Source: Alloprevotella sp. OH1205_COT-284 (GTDB taxonomy: Bacteria; Bacteroidota; Bacteroidia; Bacteroidales; Bacteroidaceae). From it: DNA of 52,487 nucleotides. Under the pieces are notes generated by a model. It did not search any database and was not told the origin of the DNA. It worked only from the letters and a program-made list of their open reading frames with translations. Each line of letters opens with the position of its first letter. The stretch's first letter is position 1. Both the position numbers and the translations under genes were made by a program. Location of the stretch: NCBI RefSeq assembly GCF_003859795.1, contig NZ_RQYI01000015.1, positions 1 to 52,487 of the forward strand, in the 5' to 3' direction. Of this stretch, positions 1 through 7,377 are shown in pieces.

Positions 1-1
1 C

Positions 2-103
2 GGGCAACCCGTCATCGATGCTTTTTTCCGCATCTATGGCATCGACATCAAAAAGGCCGGATGCCTGAACATGGTCGATTTGGAAGTGGACAGAATAGGA
101 TAA
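2..103 (+). CDS. C-terminal end of an unidentified protein (truncated by window edge)
   Basis: An open frame enters from the left edge and ends at a TAA at 101-103. The 33 visible residues begin GQPVIDAFF and end DLEVDRIG. They are too few to assign a family. The stop lies only 21 bp before the ATG of the first dynamin-like GTPase, and no terminator or promoter is visible between them. The two genes are therefore probably cotranscribed, and this gene may belong to the GTPase system. Being a real coding end is moderately supported; its function is unknown. Confidence 0.55.
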   Translation, partial: GQPVIDAFFRIYGIDIKKAGCLNMVDLEVDRIG

Positions 104-124
104 AACTTTTTTAATTATATACGT

Positions 125-1753
125 ATGAACAATATGATGAAATATCAAGAGGCACTGGGTAAAGTGTCCGAAGTGTCAAATCTGCTCATCGGAGAGGCAC
201 AAAATAGTTTTAAGGTGAAATCGGAAGAGTTCATGGACGAAGTTCGAGCTTCACAATACATCAAAGTGCCGCTGGTGGGTGTGTTCAGTGCCGGAAAAAG
301 TTCGTTGCTGAATATCTTCACCGGAAAGTCGGGCATGTTGCCCGTCGACACCATGCCCGAAACGGCCGTGGCCTATGAGTTGTATTATGGAACGACCGAA
401 ACGGTGGAACTCTATCGCGACGGAACAAAAGTGGATATCAAGCCTCTCGCCGAGATTAAAAACCTCAACACGGAATCCGGCGACATCGCAAAAGTGTATT
501 GCACGAGCGAACCCATCAAACGCCTTCAAGAGAAAGACATCATTTTGGTAGACATGCCGGGAATAGGTTCGGGCATCAAGCGTCATGATGACGCCATTTC
601 CCACTACATCAACAGCGGCACGGCTTTTGTTTTGCTCGTGGACGCCGAGCAAGGATCGCTTCGCGGAAGCACATTGAGCTTCATGCAGGAGCTTTCTCAA
701 TACAAAATGTATCCGGCCGTGTTGGTTTCCAAAATCGACAAAAAACCGGAAGGAGATGTCAAGGAAATTGTGGACTACATCCGCTTTCAGATGTCAAAGC
801 TCGGCAACGAACAGCCTTTCGTCGGAACCGTATGCTCTGTAAACAACGATTTGGAGGGGCTCAACCGTTATCTTTCCGGATTAAATCCGGAGGCACTCGT
901 GGCCGAAAAACTTGGCAAGAAGTTCAAGTATCTGGTCGGCGGAGTGATCGAACAACTGAAAATGCGCATCGCTCTGCGCAGCAAAGACATTGCCGACGTC
1001 GATGAGAAAATCAAGCAAATCGATGAGGAAATCTCCAATGTGAAGACCGAGTTGCCCACCGAAAACTGCAATGCCGACACCCCGGAGAAGTCCACACAGG
1101 ATATTCTCGACAATGTTCGTTTCGCTCTCGAAGCCAAAGCCGGCGACATCGCGCAGATGATTGTCAATCGGGAAGACGAGGAGACCATCAAGGCGACCAT
1201 TCTGAGCATCGTCAGGGCAGAAATGATTTCTTCGTTCAAGGACGAAAGCGATCAATACTCCTCGGCACTGGGACTTGCCGTGCAAGAGTCGATGAAAGAC
1301 ATGGAAGCCATTAAGCTCTCTCCCGACTTCATGAGCGATTTTTCTCCCATCATAGAGCTGTTCAAAGGCCCCATTCTTGAGCTGTTACCCGTGGCTGCTC
1401 CTTGGAAGATGTTGTTGTCTGCTTTGTTGCCTTACTTGCCGAATATTCTAAGTCGCTTGTTTGGCAAGAACGAACAGGAAGCCGTTGAGGAAGTGCGTGG
1501 CAAGGTGATTGAACTATGTGTGCAACAAGTGCTGACAAGCATTCAGCCCATGGTGCTCAAAATCACAAAAGAAAATCAACAAAGAATACAAAAGCAGATT
1601 CAGGAAGAAGTGATCTCCAAAATGGAGAAGGTGAAAGCCGGACTTCGCGAGAAAATGGCCGATGCCCACAAAAACAAAGAAGAAGTGGAGGCCGAGCTCA
1701 CACAGCTGAATGCTGCCATTTCGCATCTCAATGCCGTTGTCGAAAGTGTTTAA
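125..1753 (+). CDS. Dynamin-like GTPase 1 (LeoA-like)
   Basis: The 542-aa protein has the GTPase motifs of the Dynamin_N family: P-loop GVFSAGKS at residues 52-59, G3 DMPG at 143-146 and G4 SKID at 202-205. A predicted helical region follows. A strongly hydrophobic, proline-containing stretch at about 402-445 looks like a membrane-inserting paddle. The last ~70 residues are charged and coiled-coil-like. This layout of GTPase head, helical stalk with hydrophobic tip, and returning helix is typical of bacterial dynamins such as LeoA. Such proteins bind and remodel membranes in a GTP-dependent way. The gene is close behind a truncated upstream gene, and a hairpin separates it from two further dynamin-like genes. 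Family assignment is firm; the biological role is inferred. Confidence 0.85.
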   Translation: MNNMMKYQEALGKVSEVSNLLIGEAQNSFKVKSEEFMDEVRASQYIKVPLVGVFSAGKSSLLNIFTGKSGMLPVDTMPETAVAYELYYGTTETVELYRDGTKVDIKPLAEIKNLNTESGDIAKVYCTSEPIKRLQEKDIILVDMPGIGSGIKRHDDAISHYINSGTAFVLLVDAEQGSLRGSTLSFMQELSQYKMYPAVLVSKIDKKPEGDVKEIVDYIRFQMSKLGNEQPFVGTVCSVNNDLEGLNRYLSGLNPEALVAEKLGKKFKYLVGGVIEQLKMRIALRSKDIADVDEKIKQIDEEISNVKTELPTENCNADTPEKSTQDILDNVRFALEAKAGDIAQMIVNREDEETIKATILSIVRAEMISSFKDESDQYSSALGLAVQESMKDMEAIKLSPDFMSDFSPIIELFKGPILELLPVAAPWKMLLSALLPYLPNILSRLFGKNEQEAVEEVRGKVIELCVQQVLTSIQPMVLKITKENQQRIQKQIQEEVISKMEKVKAGLREKMADAHKNKEEVEAELTQLNAAISHLNAVVESV

Positions 1754-1763
1754 CCCCTCAAAA

Positions 1764-1797
1764 AAGCTGTGTCAAGACGCATGTTTTGACACAGCTT
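1764..1797 (+). terminator. Hairpin terminator or attenuator after GTPase 1
   Basis: A perfect 12-bp stem (1764-1775 with 1786-1797, arms AAGCTGTGTCAA and TTGACACAGCTT) encloses a 10-nt loop, 10 bp after the stop of GTPase 1. The downstream T-run is weak, so termination may be partial. It marks a transcription boundary inside the GTPase cluster. Confidence 0.6.
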
Positions 1798-1851
1798 CAT
1801 TGGGCTTTGTGCATTGAGTGAGACGAAAATCCGAAAAGACAACGAATCAAA

Positions 1852-1878
1852 TTGAGATTTTCGTACGCAATACGTTTG
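1852..1878 (+). promoter_or_regulatory. Candidate promoter for the four-gene GTPase operon
   Basis: A TACGTTTG box at 1871-1878 matches the Bacteroidota -7 consensus TAnnTTTG. A TTG at 1852-1854 could be the -33 element, but the spacer is 16 bp rather than the usual 19-20, so the match is imperfect. The box lies about 50 bp before the ATG of GTPase 2, after the hairpin that follows GTPase 1. Confidence 0.35.
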
Positions 1879-1927
1879 TTTCGCCAAACCGCACACGGCT
1901 TTTACCCTATTTTATCTATTTCTCATT

Positions 1928-3988
1928 ATGGCCTTAGCAAGAAAAACAAATCCGCAAGCAGGAAGAAATGCCGTTAAACGGCAAGTGATCAAAGTGAATC
2001 CGTATGAAAATCCGGAAAATGTGATGGAACTGATGGCAAAGATCAGTTCTGCAACGGCTTCTGCCGATATGGATCAGTTTGGGGAACGTCTCGATACAGC
2101 TTTTTGTCAAGAAATTGAAGGGATGAGTTTGTCTGATTATCTTCCACAATATCGTTCCCTATTACTAAATGGGGATTTTTTAGCTGATTTAAGGACGTTA
2201 TGTAAGAACCTTTCTATTACTCTGGGAGCACACGAAAATACGAAGCATACACAGATTGTGGTGGCAGGAGGATTCTCTTCCGGAAAATCTTCTTTTCTGA
2301 ATCGCCTGACCAATAGCGCTAACTTGTTACCCACGGGCGTGGAACCGGTGTCGGTGGTGAAAACCTACTTGTATTGCTCGGGCAATAATCGCTCCGTTTC
2401 CGTCAGAGGAGTTAATTTGAAAAATGTGTTGGTCGATTTGGAACCCGGTGTGTTGCAGGCGATTCAGCATGCCAAACAATCGCATGTGTTTTTGGCCTCC
2501 GTTTTGGAAAAGTTGTTTGTGGAAATTCCTTCCAAAGATTTGGATGGTTTGGTTTTCATCGACACACCGGGCTACAACAATTCGGACAGAGCCAATCAGT
2601 CCAACGGAAAAACCGACAGAGAAACGGCCATGGAGGCTTTAAGCGAAGGCAATGTGCTCTTTTGGCTGGTCGATTGTGAACGAGGCACCACGGTGGCGGA
2701 CGATATAGAAATGATCAAGCAATTTGAGGGCAAGAAAGTGATTATTTTCAATAAAGCCGATAAGAAAGGAAAGCAGGAGGCGGTTCAGATTGTCAACAAT
2801 GCCGCTCGCACTTTGTTGCAGGAATTTCCGGAAGATATTATCGATATTTTGGCCTTATCCACCTTGGATAATATGATTTATTATTCCTATAATAAGAAAA
2901 CGATGGGACAGATCATTCAAGAGGCAAAGCAAAGCGGTAATGGGGATAATGGAAACATGTTATGGCGAAATGCCATCGAAGATATTTTTGATCAAGAAAT
3001 TGGTGCTTGTGAAGTCACAATTCAAAGTCTTAAAAAAGAATATAAAGAAGAATTGCTGCCTGAGAAAGAAGAGTGTCATACTGATTATCAAAACTCCAAA
3101 GAAATTAGTGATATTCAGATTAAAGAATTGAGAGAAGTTTGTCAAGAAAGTTATACCGAAGTTTTTAATACGATGAAAAAATATGAAGATTCCAACTATT
3201 TTGCTCTTAATCAGTTTTCTGAATTTATTGGAGAGATGTATGCATGGGATAATACAGAACATACATGTTGGGAGAATACGCTGACTCCAAAAATCAATGA
3301 AGGAGCTCGGCAGAATAAATTCGGATGGAATAGATACAATGCTATCAATTATGAATATTATGAAGCAGACTATCGAAAAGAACTTGTAGATTGGTTTGAA
3401 AGTATGGAGCAGCAGAGAATAGAGTTCTTTGAAAATTCTTATAATAAAGCGTGTCAGGATTGTGAAGATAATCTCGAACGTCAACAAGCAGAAAAAGAAA
3501 TGCACCAACGGATGTCGGCGTATAAAAACTTATTCATGAAGGCCCTTGATGAAGCCATTCGCACATATCAACGGCAGAATAAAGCCAAAAAGGTGTATGA
3601 TGACGCATACGTGGTGCCCAATGTGTTTGAGAGCATTCAAAAAGAAGACTATAAGGCTTTCTTGCGTAGCTTTGAAAACGGAGTGGATTTGGCGGTATGC
3701 AATCCGAACGGATATTCGCCTTTGACGCTTGCCGTGCAAATGGGCAACAACGAGATGGTGAAGTTTATGCTCGACCATGATGCCGACCCCTCGATAAAAG
3801 ACAGAAGAGGCTATAACGCGTTTCACACCGCTGTCGAAAACCAATATCGCGACATTTGCAAAATGCTCTTGGATGCGGATCCCGACTTGATAGCCACCAA
3901 AACGGAAAAAGGAGAAACCATCGAAGAGCTGGCGCGAAAACAAACGTTCAGCAAATGGATTGAACAAGAAATAAAAAATGCGTTCTAA
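1928..3988 (+). CDS. Dynamin-like GTPase 2 with C-terminal ankyrin repeats
   Basis: The 686-aa protein has P-loop GGFSSGKS at residues 114-121, G3 DTPG at 212-215 and G4 NKAD at 275-278, all well preserved. The middle (about 310-560) is charged, helical and rich in Glu, Lys, Tyr and Asn. The C-terminus (about 590-660) has two ankyrin-type repeats, seen as the phrases GYSPLTLAVQMGN and GYNAFHTAVENQ, each followed by a second helix. Ankyrin repeats usually mediate protein binding, so this tail may sense a partner or recruit the other GTPases. Base composition is mosaic: about 2860-3530 is much richer in A/T than the GTPase head and the ankyrin end. It ends 2 bp before GTPase 3, consistent with translational coupling. 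GTPase identity is firm; role is inferred. Confidence 0.85.
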   Translation: MALARKTNPQAGRNAVKRQVIKVNPYENPENVMELMAKISSATASADMDQFGERLDTAFCQEIEGMSLSDYLPQYRSLLLNGDFLADLRTLCKNLSITLGAHENTKHTQIVVAGGFSSGKSSFLNRLTNSANLLPTGVEPVSVVKTYLYCSGNNRSVSVRGVNLKNVLVDLEPGVLQAIQHAKQSHVFLASVLEKLFVEIPSKDLDGLVFIDTPGYNNSDRANQSNGKTDRETAMEALSEGNVLFWLVDCERGTTVADDIEMIKQFEGKKVIIFNKADKKGKQEAVQIVNNAARTLLQEFPEDIIDILALSTLDNMIYYSYNKKTMGQIIQEAKQSGNGDNGNMLWRNAIEDIFDQEIGACEVTIQSLKKEYKEELLPEKEECHTDYQNSKEISDIQIKELREVCQESYTEVFNTMKKYEDSNYFALNQFSEFIGEMYAWDNTEHTCWENTLTPKINEGARQNKFGWNRYNAINYEYYEADYRKELVDWFESMEQQRIEFFENSYNKACQDCEDNLERQQAEKEMHQRMSAYKNLFMKALDEAIRTYQRQNKAKKVYDDAYVVPNVFESIQKEDYKAFLRSFENGVDLAVCNPNGYSPLTLAVQMGNNEMVKFMLDHDADPSIKDRRGYNAFHTAVENQYRDICKMLLDADPDLIATKTEKGETIEELARKQTFSKWIEQEIKNAF

Positions 3989-3990
3989 AC

Positions 3991-6216
3991 ATGGATAGAA
4001 ATCAACTGTTAAACCTTATTCAGAAATCCGAAACCCAACTTGCACAGCTTAAAAGGATAGACTATGACGGTCTCAAAGGAGCCGTTACGGAGTTGGAAAG
4101 TGTTTTCAAAGAGTTTAAGGAGAGCGGCGAAGAGCTGCTCTCCGAAAACAACGTATTGCAGATCGGCATTGTGGGGCAGGTGAAGGCCGGCAAGTCTTCT
4201 TTCTTGAATTCCCTCTTTTTCAACGGAGAAGACGTGTTGCCGAAGGCTTCGACCCCGATGACGGCGGGACTGACCATTCTTGAATATTCGGAAAAGAACG
4301 TTTTTGAAGTGGAATACTTCAACGAAAAAGATTGGGAGATTTTTGTCAATCAAGACGAAGAATACAAGAAACGCGAACAGGAAGTGCGTACCGAAAATCA
4401 AGGCGCGCCCGAAAGCGTGATAAAAAAAGAATTGGAGAGCAGAACTTCCGAAAAAGTGCGCTCCGCCCACGAAATGGTGTCGGCTTGCAGCAGCAAAGCC
4501 CAACAGAAGATTGGCAGTCGAAACGATAGCAAGGAGTTTTACGACATCGATGATTTGCAGAATGTGTTGGAGCAGTATGTCGGTGCAAACGGAGAATACA
4601 CGTCGGTCGTGAAGAGTTTGTATATCAAGATGAACGACGAGCGACTGAAAGGCATGAAAATCGTGGATACGCCGGGAGTGAACGACCCGGTGGTGTCGCG
4701 CGAAAATCGCACGAGAACGTTTCTTCACAGTTGTCACGGAGTGTTTCTGCTGAGTGCCTCCACCGACTTCTTGGGGAGCGGAGATGTGGGATTTCTCAAC
4801 AACCGCATCGGAGGCTCGGGCATCGGGGCGGTGGTTTTGCTGGCCAGTAAATTCGACTCCGTGCTGCAAGACATCGGGGCGGAAAGAGAAATGAAGCAAG
4901 AGCCTCGCGGAGATTTGGTGGACACGGTGGAAATGCAAACCAAAAAGTTTAAGAAAAGGCTTCGAGAGCTGTCGGACACGATCGACGAGAAGCTGCGCGG
5001 CAGGCTCAAACTCGATACTACGGCCGGAATAGGCTACTCCATAGCCCGCAAACCATCGTCGAAGTGGGACAACGTGGAAAAACAGGTGGTGCAACAAATG
5101 AAACGCTACTATCCCGATTATTTCTCCACGGAGGCCAATGCGAAAGAGTCGTTTGAGGGATTGGCCAATATCGCAGAGATTCGAGAAAGCTATCTCGAAA
5201 GGCTGTTCATGGAAAATAAAGAAAGCATCATCGAGGAAAAGGTCAAGGAGTTTTTTGCGAAGAACAAAGAAAACATCTCTTCGAGCATCGAACGCATCCT
5301 GACGGGATACAAAAACCGACAGGAAGAGTTGAACAAAACGTCGATTGCCGAAATCAAACGGCAAAAGGAGATGCAACGCAAATTGTTTGATGAACTGAAA
5401 GATACATTCAAAAATGTCTTCAATCAATTTGCAAGAAACTTGAACGGCAATGTGACGAGCATTGCCAATAGAGTGCGCTTCAACGACATCAGAACGATAC
5501 CGACCGAGAGCATTGATGTTTCAATTACATGTAAAAGACCATGGTATAAAAAATGGCTTTCCGGTTCGGTGGATTTGGATATTGAGCAGGTGAATACCTT
5601 TGAATTGGGGCATCAAATCAGAAAATCGGTGGCAGAGTATGCAGAAGCTTGGAACACCGAATGGAGAAAGCTGTTTGATGAGACTCGAAAGGAGATGGCC
5701 GAGAAGTTGAACCGTGAGATCAGTGAATTTGAAAAGAAAATCATGAGCACCGCTTTCAAAGATTCTTATTATCGAAATCTGATCGATAGGGCTTTGGATG
5801 TGTTGCGTAATAGTAGGGAACTGGCTATCGGCGACATCATAGATGCCTATCAAAGAAGGGGAGACGATATTGCCAACAGACAATTCACCCCGTCGGGTAC
5901 AGAGGATTTGAAAGAAGAACGAGTGAGATCATATTTGGCGCAACAATTAAGAGACCACAATGCCGGACTGATCAATGCGTTTAGAAATCTGGCCGATGGA
6001 ATCAAGGAAGACATAAAGCAAGAAGTCAATAAGAAATGTGACGAAGCGGTGAGAGTGATAGAGGACATGAAGAAAAACTTTGCCGAAAAACTCAAAAAGG
6101 AAGGCGATGCCTATCTCGACGCACTCGAAAAAGACATGGCGGACAAAGTCGCCGTGTCGAAAAAAATGGACGACATCGTCAATTGCGTATCAGAATTATC
6201 CACTCTTTATCGATAA
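3991..6216 (+). CDS. Dynamin-like GTPase 3
   Basis: The 741-aa protein has P-loop GQVKAGKS at residues 62-69, a plausible G2 threonine in STPMTAG at 87-93, G3 DTPG at 226-229 and a G4-like SKFD at 286-289. Residues 90-200 form a long charged insertion between G2 and G3. After the GTPase head the protein is mostly charged helix or coiled coil to the end (about 400-741), with no clear transmembrane segment. This suggests a peripheral partner rather than the membrane-inserting member of the set. It follows GTPase 2 by 2 bp and precedes the next gene by 4 bp. It probably forms hetero-oligomers with the other two GTPases, as proposed for paired bacterial dynamins, but this is inference. Confidence 0.85.
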   Translation: MDRNQLLNLIQKSETQLAQLKRIDYDGLKGAVTELESVFKEFKESGEELLSENNVLQIGIVGQVKAGKSSFLNSLFFNGEDVLPKASTPMTAGLTILEYSEKNVFEVEYFNEKDWEIFVNQDEEYKKREQEVRTENQGAPESVIKKELESRTSEKVRSAHEMVSACSSKAQQKIGSRNDSKEFYDIDDLQNVLEQYVGANGEYTSVVKSLYIKMNDERLKGMKIVDTPGVNDPVVSRENRTRTFLHSCHGVFLLSASTDFLGSGDVGFLNNRIGGSGIGAVVLLASKFDSVLQDIGAEREMKQEPRGDLVDTVEMQTKKFKKRLRELSDTIDEKLRGRLKLDTTAGIGYSIARKPSSKWDNVEKQVVQQMKRYYPDYFSTEANAKESFEGLANIAEIRESYLERLFMENKESIIEEKVKEFFAKNKENISSSIERILTGYKNRQEELNKTSIAEIKRQKEMQRKLFDELKDTFKNVFNQFARNLNGNVTSIANRVRFNDIRTIPTESIDVSITCKRPWYKKWLSGSVDLDIEQVNTFELGHQIRKSVAEYAEAWNTEWRKLFDETRKEMAEKLNREISEFEKKIMSTAFKDSYYRNLIDRALDVLRNSRELAIGDIIDAYQRRGDDIANRQFTPSGTEDLKEERVRSYLAQQLRDHNAGLINAFRNLADGIKEDIKQEVNKKCDEAVRVIEDMKKNFAEKLKKEGDAYLDALEKDMADKVAVSKKMDDIVNCVSELSTLYR

Positions 6217-6220
6217 CAAC

Positions 6221-6886
6221 ATGAAAACGAAAATTGAAAAAATAAATCTTTCCATCGAAGAAAAGAAAGAACGTCTGAAAGAGAAAGCCGGACACTACTT
6301 CTCGGCCATTATCATTCCTACGTCGACAGAGGGAAGAGTGTCATCGGAGAAAGGGGCTAATCGCCCGATTGTTTATGCTTTGTATGGATTGGCGGCGGTT
6401 GCCGGATTGGGAGCCGTGGCCTCGGAGAGTTCCGGCTCGAAGGTGTTGGGCTTGGGCTTGGCGGCGGCCGGTGCATACGGCGCATATCGATTGTCGAAAA
6501 ACAACTCGCCCGAAGAAAACATCGGAAGCAAAACGCCCGAAAACAACATGACAACCGTCAAGAATGAAATCGTGACCAGAGTGAACGATGCGGTAAAAAG
6601 AACAATCGCCGAATGGGAGGAGTTCATGGAACTCAAACAAAAAGAAGTGCATGGCGCCATTGATTTTTCCGAGTTGGAAAGCTCTCGAAAAGAAGCCATG
6701 AGCTCGGCTACATTCACCTATGAAGTGATTGATATTCGCCTGATTGAATTCTCCGACATGATCAATGGCGCACAGAATGCGGCCGAAATAAAGCAGAGTA
6801 TCAATGACTACAAAGCAAAGCTGTTGAAAGCCATAGAAGTGGCGGCCGATAAGCAGATTGCCCGATATGGGGCATTGTTGCGATAA
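6221..6886 (+). CDS. Small protein with glycine-rich transmembrane hairpin, GTPase operon
   Basis: The ATG at 6221, 4 bp after GTPase 3, is chosen over an in-frame upstream ATG at 6080 that would overlap GTPase 3 by 137 bp. The 221-aa product starts with a charged amphipathic segment. Two hydrophobic segments follow at about 50-67 and 74-90, full of Gly and Ala in small-residue spacing (GLAAVAGLGAV, GLGLAAAGAYGAY) and joined by a short Ser/Gly turn. The rest is a soluble helical domain. I do not recognise the family. A Gly-zipper hairpin of this kind packs tightly in membranes and is found in membrane-anchoring and pore-forming proteins. In this operon it could be the membrane anchor or effector of the GTPases; that is inference. 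Confidence 0.75.
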   Translation: MKTKIEKINLSIEEKKERLKEKAGHYFSAIIIPTSTEGRVSSEKGANRPIVYALYGLAAVAGLGAVASESSGSKVLGLGLAAAGAYGAYRLSKNNSPEENIGSKTPENNMTTVKNEIVTRVNDAVKRTIAEWEEFMELKQKEVHGAIDFSELESSRKEAMSSATFTYEVIDIRLIEFSDMINGAQNAAEIKQSINDYKAKLLKAIEVAADKQIARYGALLR

Positions 6887-6928
6887 TGTTTGAAGCAAGA
6901 CAACAACTACTACACCAGCCGAATTGTC

Positions 6929-7339
6929 ATGGAACAAACGACATTGGAATTTTCCCACAACGCCCGCACCACCTATACGGCCATTAAGCATTTGTTTGAA
7001 ACACATCGCACCGAATTTTCGGGGATGAAGTTTGACGATGATTTGTTTGTGGTCGAGGCACGGCGCGGAGCTTGGTTGTCTCCGTTCTCGGAGAAGATCA
7101 AGATGAAAGTGGTGGCCGTGAGTGAGCGGACATGCCGGGTGGTGGTCAAGTCGTCGTCTCGTTCGATTTTCAATCTGCTTAATTTCGGAGCGAACAAGGG
7201 AAATGTCAATGAACTGTGCGATTATATCAATAATGCGGTTCATAAGCTGCACCACATCACCACCGTCTTGCCGGACGGAAGGGTGAAAGATCACTCCGAA
7301 ATAAGGATTGTCAGACCTGACATTCGTTTCAGATTATAG
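6929..7339 (+). CDS. Uncharacterised 136-aa protein, last gene of GTPase operon
   Basis: The frame can start at TTG 6890 (3 bp after the previous stop, 149 aa) or ATG 6929 (136 aa). The ATG is preferred because the product then begins directly with MEQTTLEF, and the extra 13 residues look like leader. The coupling distance would fit the TTG instead. The protein alternates strands and helices: a long helix with TYTAIKHLF, basic beta strands such as KIKMKVVAV and CRVVVKSSS, then a C-terminal helix ending near NNAVHKLHH. There are no transmembrane segments or catalytic motifs that I can see. A SRPBCC- or PH-like small fold is possible but not shown. Its position suggests an accessory part of the dynamin system. 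Confidence 0.7.
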   Translation: MEQTTLEFSHNARTTYTAIKHLFETHRTEFSGMKFDDDLFVVEARRGAWLSPFSEKIKMKVVAVSERTCRVVVKSSSRSIFNLLNFGANKGNVNELCDYINNAVHKLHHITTVLPDGRVKDHSEIRIVRPDIRFRL

Positions 7340-7341
7340 AA

Positions 7342-7377
7342 AAAGAGTCCGTTGCTATTCAATGCAACGGACTCTTT
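7342..7377. terminator. Bidirectional terminator between GTPase operon and minus-strand block
   Basis: A perfect 14-bp stem (7342-7355 with 7364-7377) encloses an 8-nt loop and has A/T runs on both sides. It sits 2 bp after the stop of the last GTPase-operon gene. Its right arm and loop also encode the last residues and stop of the convergent minus-strand gene. Confidence 0.85.

Noticed and set aside
4009-5427. 472-codon minus-strand frame inside GTPase 3
   Set aside because: It is antisense to a gene with full GTPase motifs; Phe/His/Arg-rich composition is typical of a shadow.
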